NCBI RefSeq assembly: GCF_009601025.1 | Contig: NZ_WIVE01000026.1 | Span: 1 to 54,974, forward strand | Origin: Roseospira navarrensis | Lineage (GTDB): Bacteria > Pseudomonadota > Alphaproteobacteria > Rhodospirillales > Rhodospirillaceae | Direction: 5' to 3' | DNA length: 54,974 nucleotides | Part shown: one piece after another, positions 46,131 to 54,974 of the stretch | Position numbering within the stretch: position 1 is the stretch's first letter | Layout: every line of letters begins with the position of its first letter | Notes under the pieces: generated by a model | Told to the model about the DNA's origin: nothing | Database searches by the model: none | What the model saw: the letters and a program-made list of their open reading frames with translations, nothing else | Made by a program: the position numbers and the translations under genes

Positions 46131-46438
46131 GGATGGACTCTCCTGAGGCTGCGCCGCGCACGGCGGATGAGGGGGGCGTGCCGAGTGATTGTTCTGTATA
46201 GGGGCGAGGCGCGACCGCCGACAAGCATCGCCGCCCCTCGTTCCTCCCGATGATCGGAGCATCGGAATGCGGCGCAAGGGTGACACGCGGGCCGGTGTCG
46301 TGAGGCGGGAGCGTGTCCTATAATAGTGAAATCCTAGATTGCACAGAGTCCGGTTGATTCGGGGGCGACACCGGATCACGGTTCATGGCAGAGTCGTGAC
46401 AGTCGCCCCCGCGCCTTCTCCGCCGTGGGCGACAGTCC
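46131..46438. promoter_or_regulatory. Divergent control region between the dsbA-like and HD-GYP genes
   Basis: About 308 bp without a gene. It holds a minus-strand promoter candidate (46195-46224) and a perfect plus-strand TATAAT (46319-46324). The -35 for the latter is poor (TGTCGT at 17 bp). The segment 46315-46350 is markedly AT-rich for this genome. Confidence 0.45.
46195..46224 (-). promoter_or_regulatory. Candidate promoter of the dsbA-like gene
   Basis: On the minus strand TTGTCG (46224-46219) and TATACA (46200-46195) are separated by 18 nt, each matching 4 of 6 consensus bases. Transcription would start about 60 nt before the GTG at 46130. Confidence 0.4.
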
Positions 46439-47581
46439 GTGGCGGGGTGGTTCGTGAGACCGAACGTTCTCCACACCGAAACGACCCATGAGGGGTTGCG
46501 GATCTGCGCCGTCATCGCCGGCAAGCGGGAGCGGGCGGACCTGCGGGCCGCGCTCGACCTGTGCTACCGGCTGACCCTGTTCCCCAACGGCGCGGAGGCG
46601 CTGCACAGCCTGCGCGCGAAGCCGCCCGACATCCTGATCCTGGAGGAAGCGCCGGACAACGGCGACGCCGTGCGGCTGCTGCGCGCCATCGACAAGGACC
46701 CGGCGTTCGGGAGCATGGCCATCATCGGCCTGACCAGTTCGCCGGTGTCGGACTTTGGCCTGTCCCTGCAGGACCGGGGCGCGCCCCTGCTGTTCCGGCC
46801 GTTCCCCATGCGGCAACTGACCGCGACGATCTCGCACGTGGTCAACCGGGCGGTCGAGGCAAGCTGGGACGCCATGCCGGAGCCCCAGCGCCTGGCCCTG
46901 CGCAAGACGGTGGAGCTGTTCAACGGCATCTCGGACATGATCGACGCCGGCACGCCGGTCCCCTACGCGGACCTGAAGGAAAGCTGCACGCCGCTGGTCT
47001 CGACGGTCCGCAACGGCACGTTCAAGGACCTGCTGAACGGGGTGCGGGGGCATGACAACTACACCTATGTCCACTCGCTGCGGATCGCGACCTTTCTGTG
47101 CCACTTCGGCCATGCGCTGGGGCTGTCCGACGGCGATCTGTCCATCCTGGCCACGGGCGGACTGCTGCACGACGTGGGCAAGGTGACGGTTCCGCACGAT
47201 ATCCTGAACAAGCCCGGCAAGCTGGAGGCCGACGAGTGGGCCGTCATGAAGTCCCATGTGCCCCGGACCATGGAGTTCCTGGCGCTGGTCTCCGACGTGC
47301 CCGGCGGGGTGCGCACCATCGCCGGGCAGCATCACGAGAAACTGGACGGCACGGGCTATCCGCGCGGGTTGAAGGGCGGTCAGTTGAACGATCTGGCGCG
47401 CATGGCGGCCATCGTGGATGTGTTCGGGGCGCTGACCGACCGCCGCATCTACAAGGAGCCCATGGCCCCCGAAAAGGCGCTCGACGTCATGCACAGCATG
47501 GCCGGCCACCTGGACCCGTTCCGGCTGGCCCTGTTCCGGGACATGCTGCTGGACGTGGCCCGAGGCACTGAAGTGGGGTAG
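46439..47581 (+). CDS. HD-GYP domain protein with degenerate receiver
   Basis: 380 residues. Residues 20-135 look like a response-regulator receiver but lack the key acids: the first-strand pair is replaced (RICAVIAGKR) and the phospho-acceptor position reads L-E-E (DILILEEA), while the Lys is Arg (LFRPF). Residues 200-370 are a full HD-GYP domain: GGLLHDVGKVTVPHDILNKPGKL (HD 244-245) and QHHEKLDGTGYPRGL (298-311), the cyclic-di-GMP phosphodiesterase signature. So output may be controlled by something other than phosphorylation. The start is GTG 46439, or GTG 46454. It interrupts the mutY/DUF721/dsbA-like/smc block. Confidence 0.87.
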   Translation: MAGWFVRPNVLHTETTHEGLRICAVIAGKRERADLRAALDLCYRLTLFPNGAEALHSLRAKPPDILILEEAPDNGDAVRLLRAIDKDPAFGSMAIIGLTSSPVSDFGLSLQDRGAPLLFRPFPMRQLTATISHVVNRAVEASWDAMPEPQRLALRKTVELFNGISDMIDAGTPVPYADLKESCTPLVSTVRNGTFKDLLNGVRGHDNYTYVHSLRIATFLCHFGHALGLSDGDLSILATGGLLHDVGKVTVPHDILNKPGKLEADEWAVMKSHVPRTMEFLALVSDVPGGVRTIAGQHHEKLDGTGYPRGLKGGQLNDLARMAAIVDVFGALTDRRIYKEPMAPEKALDVMHSMAGHLDPFRLALFRDMLLDVARGTEVG

Positions 47582-47606
47582 TGCCAGCTGCACGACGCTT
47601 AGCCCG

Positions 47607-48227
47607 TCACGACCGGGCGCGGGCCTGCATCACGGCGCGGCCCAGGCGTTCCAGCACCGCGCGCAACTCCGGATCGGTGACGGTGGCGAGTCGCGTCTCC
47701 AGCGCCTGGACGGCGGCGGGGGACGGCGGCGCAGGCGGCAAGGCCGGGCGGGCGCGCCGCCCCGACCGGGTGACCGACCCGGCGCCGCGCGACAGCGGTC
47801 CCTGCGTCACCCGGATCGACTCGACGGCCCGAAAACCGACGTGGGTGTTGATGCGGTCGCGCAGCATGGGGGCGCGGTGGGTGATCTCGGTCGCGAAGGC
47901 GCCGGCGGCGGCCTTCACATGCAGCGTGCCGCCTTGTTTCGCATCGGCGCTGCCGGCCTTGCCGCGTGGCATCACCAGACGCACGGGAATGCAGTGGCGG
48001 GCGAGGGCGGGGCCGACGATGGCTTCCCAGTGGGCCACGATCGGCGCCATGGCCACCCCGCGCCGCCCCAGCAGGCGGCGGGTCGCCGGCTCGACCAACT
48101 GGCCCACCACGCGGGTGCGCCGGCTCCGGCTGGTCAGGTCCTGGACCGGCAGGCGCTCGCCCTCGGCCGTGACCAGCCGCCGCAACCAGCCCGGCGGCAC
48201 CGGGGCCTTTTCGCTGTCGTCCGCCAT
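47607..48227 (-). CDS. DUF721 (DciA-like) protein
   Basis: 206 residues. The N-terminal half (RRLLGRRGVAMAPIVAHWEAIVGPALARHCIPVRLVM) is the DUF721 core; the family includes DciA, the helicase operator of bacteria lacking DnaC. The middle has LHVKAAAGAFATEITHRAPMLRDRINTHVGFRAVESIRV. The C-terminal tail (RARPALPPAPPSPAAVQALETRL) is disordered then helical. The start at 48227 follows AGGACGGG. It is divergent from mutY and convergent with the HD-GYP gene. Confidence 0.82.
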   Translation of the reverse strand: MADDSEKAPVPPGWLRRLVTAEGERLPVQDLTSRSRRTRVVGQLVEPATRRLLGRRGVAMAPIVAHWEAIVGPALARHCIPVRLVMPRGKAGSADAKQGGTLHVKAAAGAFATEITHRAPMLRDRINTHVGFRAVESIRVTQGPLSRGAGSVTRSGRRARPALPPAPPSPAAVQALETRLATVTDPELRAVLERLGRAVMQARARS

Positions 48228-48364
48228 GCGGTCGCCCGTCCTGTTGCTTTCGCGGGGCCGGATGCCCCACAACTCCTTTCGCATGGAGCCCGATCGAGGC
48301 CGGCCCGGTCAAGGCCGTCCGGTGGGCGCCGTCCCTCCGTTCCGTCCCGTCGGGAGTCCCGCCC

Positions 48365-49474
48365 ATGGCGCGCCGCGCCGCCGCTCCGCCTGCCATCGAC
48401 CGCCCCGATCCGGACACCGCCGCCGACCTGGGCGCGCGTGTGCTGGCCTGGTACGACCGCGACCGCCGCGATCTGCCGTGGCGGGCGCGCCCGGGCGAGC
48501 GCCCCGACCCCTATGCCGTGTGGCTGTCGGAGATCATGCTGCAGCAGACCACCGTGGCGGCGGTCAAGCCGTACTACGCCCGGTTCCTGGACCGCTGGCC
48601 AACGGTCGAGGCGCTGGCGGCGGCCGAGGACGACGCCGTCATGACGGCCTGGGCGGGGTTGGGCTACTACGCCCGCGCGCGCAACCTGCTGAAGTGCGCC
48701 CGCGCGGTGACCGACCACCACGGCGGGCGCTTCCCGGATACCGAGGAGGGGCTGCGCGTTCTGCCCGGCGTGGGGGCGTACACGGCGGCGGCCATCGCCT
48801 CCATCTGCTTCGGGCGCCACGCGGTGGTGGTGGATGGCAATGTGGAACGGGTCATGGCGCGGCTGTTCGCGGTGGAAGAGCCGCTGCCCGCCGCCAAGCC
48901 GATCCTGCGGGCGTTCGCCGACGCCCTCACCCCGATCGAGCGCGCCGGGGACCACGCCCAGGCGGTCATGGACCTGGGGGCGACCCTGTGCACGCCGCGT
49001 TCGCCCGCCTGCGGCCTGTGTCCGTGGCGGGATGCCTGCCGGGGGCGGCGCGCCGGTCTGGCCGAGCACCTGCCCATGAAGACGCCGAAGGCCGAGCGGC
49101 CCACACGCCGCGCCGTGATGTTCTGGGTCCAGCGCAGGGACGGCGCTTTGCTGCTGCGCCAGCGTCCGGCGACCGGGCTGCTGGGGGGCATGATGGAACT
49201 GCCCTCCACGCCGTGGGAAGCCGTCCCGATGCCCGACCCGGCCCGGGCGGTGGCGGACGCGGCGCCCCTGCCGCTGGACGACTGGAAGGCGCTGCCCGGG
49301 CTGGTCGCCCACACCTTCACCCACTTCCATCTGGAGCTTCAGGTCGTCATGGCCCGGGTGGGCGCGAATCCGCGCGTGCGCGGCATCTGGGTCCCGCTGG
49401 AGCGCCTGGATGAGCACGCCCTGCCCACGGTCATGCGCAAGGCCATCCATCACGCCCTGACGCGGGGGTTTTGA
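48365..49474 (+). CDS. mutY: A/G-specific adenine glycosylase
   Basis: 369-residue base-excision enzyme that removes adenine mispaired with 8-oxoguanine. Catalytic E56 (SEIMLQQTTV) and D157 (VVVDGNVERV), helix-hairpin-helix LPGVGAYTAAAI (133-144), and the [4Fe-4S] ligands C209, C216, C219 and C225. The C-terminal NUDIX-like domain that recognises 8-oxoG is present (RRAVMFWVQRRDGALLLRQRP; FTHFHLELQV). Length is normal. It is divergent from DUF721. Confidence 0.95.
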   Translation: MARRAAAPPAIDRPDPDTAADLGARVLAWYDRDRRDLPWRARPGERPDPYAVWLSEIMLQQTTVAAVKPYYARFLDRWPTVEALAAAEDDAVMTAWAGLGYYARARNLLKCARAVTDHHGGRFPDTEEGLRVLPGVGAYTAAAIASICFGRHAVVVDGNVERVMARLFAVEEPLPAAKPILRAFADALTPIERAGDHAQAVMDLGATLCTPRSPACGLCPWRDACRGRRAGLAEHLPMKTPKAERPTRRAVMFWVQRRDGALLLRQRPATGLLGGMMELPSTPWEAVPMPDPARAVADAAPLPLDDWKALPGLVAHTFTHFHLELQVVMARVGANPRVRGIWVPLERLDEHALPTVMRKAIHHALTRGF

Positions 49475-49510
49475 TCCCGCGCCTCGGGCTGCAGACACGG
49501 GGGCTTGACC

Positions 49511-50680
49511 ATGACCCGATCCGATCCGCCGCCGCCGCCGCCGCCGCCGGTGGCGTTTTATGCGCCCATGAAGGCGCCCGACCATCCGGTGCCGTCCGGG
49601 GATCGGCAGATCGCGCGCGGCCTGATGGCGGCCCTGGGTGCGGCCGGGTTCGCGCCGCGCGTGGCCTGCCGCTTCCGCGCGTGGGAGGGCCGGGGCGATC
49701 CGGTCCGGCAGGCGCGCCTGCGCCGGGCCGGGCTGTGGCTGGCGGACCGGCTGGCGGACTCGCTGGCCCGCCTGCCGCCGGAGCGGCGGCCGCGCCTGTG
49801 GTTCACCTATCACCTGTACCACAAGGCGCCGGACTGGCTGGGGCCTCGGGTGAGCGCCCGGCTCGGCATTCCCTATGCAGTCGCCGAGGCGAGTCGCGCC
49901 CTGAAACAGAAGCACGGCCCCTGGGCGGACGGGTTCGCCGAGGCCGACGCCGCCCTGACCCGCGCCGACCGGGTGTTCGCCATGACCGCGCGGGGTGCCT
50001 GCGGGGTGGCGCCCGTGGCGGGGGACCGGCTGGTGCGGCTGGCCCCGTTCCTCAGCGATCCCGGCCTGATTGATCCCGCGACGGTGGACCGTCCGGCCGC
50101 CCGCGCGGCGCTGGCGGCGGCCCATGGGCTCGATCCCGGCCGGCGCTGGCTGGTGACGGTCGCGATGATGCGGCCGGGCGACAAGCTGGCGTCGTTCCGC
50201 CTGCTGGCCGAGGCGTTGCGCCGGGTGGGCGAGGGGCCGCCCTGGACCCTGCTGATCGCCGGCGATGGTGCGGCGCGGGCCGAGGTCGAGGCCGCCTTCG
50301 CGGGCCTGCCGGTGGTGCGCCTGGGGGCGCTCGACCCGCCCGCGCTGCGGGATTTGTATGGCGCGGGGGACCTGTTCGTCTGGCCCGGCCTGAACGAGGG
50401 CTACGGCATGGTCTACATCGAGGCGCAGGCCCACGGCCTCCCGGTGGTGGCCTGCGACAGCGGCGGGGTGGCCGACGTGGTGCGCGACGGCGACGGCGGC
50501 CGGCTGGTCCCGGACGCCACGCCGGACGGAGTCGCCGGGGCCGTGGTCGCTGTGCTGGCGGACGATGCGCTGCGGGTCGATCAGGGCGTCCGCGCCCGGC
50601 GCAAGGCGGCGGCCGAGCACGGCCTGGAGCGCGCCGCCGATACGCTGGGCGCGGCGCTGGGACCGCTGCTGCCCGCGTAA
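49511..50680 (+). CDS. Glycosyltransferase family 4 protein
   Basis: 389 residues. The N-terminus after a poly-proline stretch reads [38 protein letters not shown], as in GT-B enzymes. The C-terminal domain carries [23 protein letters not shown] and the nucleotide-sugar motif [30 protein letters not shown] with the E-x7-E pair. The start at 49511 (ATG) is preceded by an in-frame TTG at 49505; either is possible. It stands 36 bp after mutY on the same strand. Sugar and acceptor unknown. Confidence 0.82.
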   Translation: MTRSDPPPPPPPPVAFYAPMKAPDHPVPSGDRQIARGLMAALGAAGFAPRVACRFRAWEGRGDPVRQARLRRAGLWLADRLADSLARLPPERRPRLWFTYHLYHKAPDWLGPRVSARLGIPYAVAEASRALKQKHGPWADGFAEADAALTRADRVFAMTARGACGVAPVAGDRLVRLAPFLSDPGLIDPATVDRPAARAALAAAHGLDPGRRWLVTVAMMRPGDKLASFRLLAEALRRVGEGPPWTLLIAGDGAARAEVEAAFAGLPVVRLGALDPPALRDLYGAGDLFVWPGLNEGYGMVYIEAQAHGLPVVACDSGGVADVVRDGDGGRLVPDATPDGVAGAVVAVLADDALRVDQGVRARRKAAAEHGLERAADTLGAALGPLLPA

Positions 50681-50823
50681 CGAACGCCCCCTTTTCCCGA
50701 GCACTGCACTGCGGCACAATGCGGCCCAAGATCAACGGCGGGTGAGCATGGCTCCTCCGCCTTTCGGCCTCGGCGCTCGTCGTCCTGAGGCCCACAAGCC
50801 GTCAAATCGGGAGGGACAACACC

Positions 50824-52779
<1,956 letters not shown>

Positions 52780-52815
52780 CGGGCGCGCCTCCGCCCGAAA
52801 GGGGCCGTTTTTCGG
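52780..52815 (+). terminator. Probable terminator after aacS
   Basis: Directly after the stop codon CGGGCG (52780-52785) pairs with CGCCCG (52792-52797) around a 6-nt loop. It is followed by a second small stem CCGAAA / TTTCGG that contains a TTTTT run at 52808-52812. Confidence 0.5.
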
Positions 52816-52899
52816 CGGCACCATGGCCGTGGGTCATCGGCGGATCGGGTCCGGTCCGTCCGATGACGCATGGTTTCCGGAAAAACGAGAGGTCCGATC

Positions 52900-54426
52900 A
52901 TGACCCTGCCCTCGCGCGTGTCGTCCCGCTCCGCCCCGTCGTCGTCGCCCACCGTCTCCCGGCGGCGCGCCCTGCAAGGCGGTGCGGCCGCTGTGGCCCT
53001 GGCCGGTGTCGGCGCCGGCGGGCTGGCCGGCTGCACCGCCAACCCGGCCACCGGCCGTCAAACCTTCATGGGCTTCCAGTCCATCGACGACGATGTGGCC
53101 CTGGGCGGGCGCGAGTTCCCCAAGCTGGTGCAGGCGTTCGGCGGCGCCTACGAGGACCGGCGGGTGCAGGGCTATGTGCAGGATGTGACGCGCCGGCTGG
53201 TGCCGCACACCGAGTTCCCGAACCTGCCCTACACCGTCACCGTTCTGAACACGCCGATCGTCAACGCCTTCGCGCTGCCGGGCGGCTATGTGGGAGTGAC
53301 GCGCGGGCTGATGGCGCTGGCCTCCAACGAGGCCGAACTGGCCAGCGTGATCGGCCACGAGATGGGGCACGTCAACGCCCGGCACTCGGCCGAGCGCCAG
53401 GGCCAGGGCCTGCTGGCCAGCCTGGGCGTGCTGGTGCTGGGCGTGGCCACCGGCAGTTCGGAGATCGCCCAGCTCGCCGGCAGCGTGGCCCAGCTCTACG
53501 TGCAGAGCTATTCCCGGGACCAGGAGTTCGAGGCCGACATGCTGGGCGGGCGCTACATGACCCGCGCCGGCTACGACCCGGAGGGCATGGTCGGCCTGCT
53601 GGCCACCCTGCGCGAGCAGAGCCAGGTGGAAGCCGCCATGAAGGGGCTGCCGGCGGGCGCGGTGGACGAATACAACATGATGTCCACCCATCCGCGCACC
53701 ATCGACCGCACCCGCGCCGCCCTCCAGCAGGCGGCGGCGACCACGCCGCCGAACCCGGTGGTGGGACGGGACCCCTATCTGCAGGCCATCGACGGGCTGG
53801 TGTTCGGCGACAGCCCGGACCAGGGCATCATCGACGGCAACACGTTCATTCATCCGGGGCTGCGGCTGCGCTTCCAGGTGCCCCCGGGCTATGTGCTGCG
53901 CAACGGCCAGACCGCCGTGCGGGCCCAGGGCCGGGACGGCGGCGTGATCCAGTTCGACATGGCCCCGCTGAAGGGCGATGTGGCCCGGACCCTGGAGGCC
54001 ATGCTGGCCGACGCCAACGCCCAGGGGTTCGAGCGGCTGTCGGTCAACGGCATGCCCGGGGCCACGGCCGGGGTCATGCTCAACACCAACCAGGGGTCGG
54101 CGCAGGGGCAGGTGGTGATGGTGGACGTGGGCCGGGGGCGCGCGGCGCGCTTCCTGTTCGCGGCATCGCCCAACCGCTTCGGGGCTCTCAGCCGGGGGTT
54201 CCGCGAGACCACGTACTCCCTGATGACCCTGAGCGCGGCGGAGGCCCGCTCGATCCGGCCCCGGCGACTGGACATCCGGCGGGCCGGACGAGGCGACACG
54301 GTCGCCCGCCTGTCCCGGGGGCTGCCCTACGGGCGCTACAATGCGGACTGGTTCCGGCTGCTCAACGACATGCCGCCCGGCGGCGAGGTTCAGGCCGGAC
54401 AGGTGGTGAAGGTGGTCACGACCTGA
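52900..54426 (+). CDS. Tat-exported M48 metalloprotease lipoprotein
   Basis: 508 residues. A Tat-type start (SRRRALQGGAAAVALAGVG, 20-38) ends in a lipobox LAGC (42-45), so it should be a membrane-anchored lipoprotein. Zinc site HEMGH at 153-157, third ligand region E209-x3-D213 (DQEFEADMLGG). Beyond the peptidase domain, residues about 300-460 form a domain of unknown fold, and the C-terminus (RGDTVARLSRGLPYGRYNADWFRLLNDM) matches the tail of YfgC-like periplasmic proteases. The start at 52900 has GAGAGG 8 nt upstream. Probable role in envelope protein quality control. Confidence 0.88.
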   Translation: MTLPSRVSSRSAPSSSPTVSRRRALQGGAAAVALAGVGAGGLAGCTANPATGRQTFMGFQSIDDDVALGGREFPKLVQAFGGAYEDRRVQGYVQDVTRRLVPHTEFPNLPYTVTVLNTPIVNAFALPGGYVGVTRGLMALASNEAELASVIGHEMGHVNARHSAERQGQGLLASLGVLVLGVATGSSEIAQLAGSVAQLYVQSYSRDQEFEADMLGGRYMTRAGYDPEGMVGLLATLREQSQVEAAMKGLPAGAVDEYNMMSTHPRTIDRTRAALQQAAATTPPNPVVGRDPYLQAIDGLVFGDSPDQGIIDGNTFIHPGLRLRFQVPPGYVLRNGQTAVRAQGRDGGVIQFDMAPLKGDVARTLEAMLADANAQGFERLSVNGMPGATAGVMLNTNQGSAQGQVVMVDVGRGRAARFLFAASPNRFGALSRGFRETTYSLMTLSAAEARSIRPRRLDIRRAGRGDTVARLSRGLPYGRYNADWFRLLNDMPPGGEVQAGQVVKVVTT

Positions 54427-54463
54427 TCCACCCTGTGCCCGGAACCTGGGACCCGCCGCCGGA

Positions 54464-54679
54464 TCACTCTCCGGTGGCGGACGGTTGTCCGGCCTCCAGC
54501 GCCGAAGCCGGAGCAAGTGCAGGCGTCTGGGGGGCGGCTTGCGTGTCCTGGCCACGGACCTTGGCGGCCAGGGCGATCAGGGTATCGGGGTCGGCCGCGC
54601 CGCCGGTCATCGAGACGATGATGTCGCGCCAGTTCGGGCCGAGGGCCGACTCACCGAGCATATCAAGGCAGTCTTTCAT
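54464..54679 (-). CDS. Small unknown protein
   Basis: 71 residues beginning MKDCLDMLGESALGPNWRDIIVSMTGGAADPDTLIALAAKVRG, then an Ala/Pro-rich tail. It has no signal peptide or membrane segment and I recognise no family. AGAGGA abuts the ATG, with too short a spacer. An in-frame ATG further upstream (54802) lies in a repeat, so I prefer 54679. It is convergent with the M48 gene. Confidence 0.42.
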   Translation of the reverse strand: MKDCLDMLGESALGPNWRDIIVSMTGGAADPDTLIALAAKVRGQDTQAAPQTPALAPASALEAGQPSATGE

Positions 54680-54974
54680 TCCTCTAATGTGCCCGCGCGG
54701 GACAACCTCAGGCAATCCGCGCAGGCGGTTGTCATTCCTTCGGCGTCGAGCGACCCCGTTTTTGTATCGAAAGAACGGGGGGAGGGGCACGGCAGCGGGC
54801 ACAGGTCAGCATGACGGCACGGTCCGCTCGGCCGGAACAGGCCTCTCGAGATCCCTCGTCTCGCTTCGCTCACGCGGGATGACGCACGAAAACTATAGGC
54901 TCAGTTTGCGTTAGATATGCATGCTGGTTGTTTGGGCGAGATAAGTCCGGCGATGCATGCCAGGATTGCACGGG
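54680..54974. other. Right-edge intergenic region
   Basis: About 295 bp with no gene that can be supported. It includes the second copy of the 97-bp repeat and then a lower-GC stretch with ATGCATGC palindromes (54917-54924 and 54953-54960). Confidence 0.5.
54803..54899. repeat. Dispersed 97-bp repeat, copy 2
   Basis: Near-identical to 11321-11417 and in the same orientation, sharing the ATGACGGCACGGTCCGC start, the GGCCTCTCGAGATCCCTCGT core and the ACTATAGG end (copy 1 ends TTATAGG). It sits in the gap at the right edge. Confidence 0.8.

Noticed and set aside
54700-54880. Small open frames through the 97-bp repeats (also at 11296-11565)
   Set aside because: They follow the repeat sequence itself, have no ribosome-binding site and give low-complexity arginine-rich peptides.

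Overview
The window is 55 kb of very GC-rich chromosomal DNA with densely packed genes and many 4-bp ATGA/GTGA overlaps. Gene content points to an alphaproteobacterium, most likely a Rhodospirillales-type organism: hdaA next to a CDP-alcohol phosphatidyltransferase and a DUF2066 gene, divergent from purMN; mutY/DUF721/dsbA-like/smc together; many Tat signals; and a cobalamin cluster with a CbiG-CobJ fusion. No rRNA, tRNA, CRISPR array, phage or transposase was recognised. The genus assignment is inference.

Layout from left to right: the start of a gene leaving the left edge and a higBA toxin-antitoxin pair (1-1,000); a CaiB/BaiF CoA-transferase; glgX/treX and treZ (alpha-glucan to trehalose); a convergent hdaA / CDP-alcohol phosphatidyltransferase / DUF2066 operon; purMN; msrB; a short-chain dehydrogenase, an MFS transporter, a tandem-ACT protein, an aminotransferase, a gamma-glutamyltransferase-like lipoprotein and an M48 protease (11.6-19.3 kb).

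The most distinctive region is 19.6-30.3 kb. A divergent MarR regulator is followed by a tight operon: an enamidase-like amidohydrolase, a molybdenum hydroxylase (FAD subunit plus a fused [2Fe-2S]/Mo subunit), a 6-hydroxynicotinate reductase-like Fe-S protein, a UPF0280 (ApbE-fold) protein, two paralogous DUF1185 'amino acid synthesis' proteins and a Tat-exported ABC substrate-binding protein. The order of chemistry (hydroxylate, reduce the ring, hydrolyse the ring) matches the reductive nicotinate pathway known from Eubacterium barkeri and reported for Azorhizobium. The UPF0280 and DUF1185 proteins have no assigned step. I propose that the UPF0280 protein attaches the covalent flavin of the reductase.

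After this come a DUF484 protein and a GGDEF diguanylate cyclase, a polyprenyl-phosphate sugar transferase, a cobalamin block (cbiX with a His-rich tail, cobH, cobI, cbiG-cobJ fusion, cobM), a DUF4153 membrane protein, smc, a dsbA-like gene, an HD-GYP protein with a degenerate receiver, DUF721, mutY, a glycosyltransferase, acetoacetyl-CoA synthetase, an M48 lipoprotein and a small unknown gene.

Several families of palindromic or dispersed repeats occupy the intergenic gaps: hairpins at 6,676-6,840, 14,404-14,440 and 41,788-41,902; G/C-rich palindromes at 19.4, 27.1 and 41.5 kb; a 97-bp repeat at 11.3 and 54.8 kb; and a 60-bp direct repeat at 30.3 kb. One of the palindromes lies in frame inside the UPF0280 gene.
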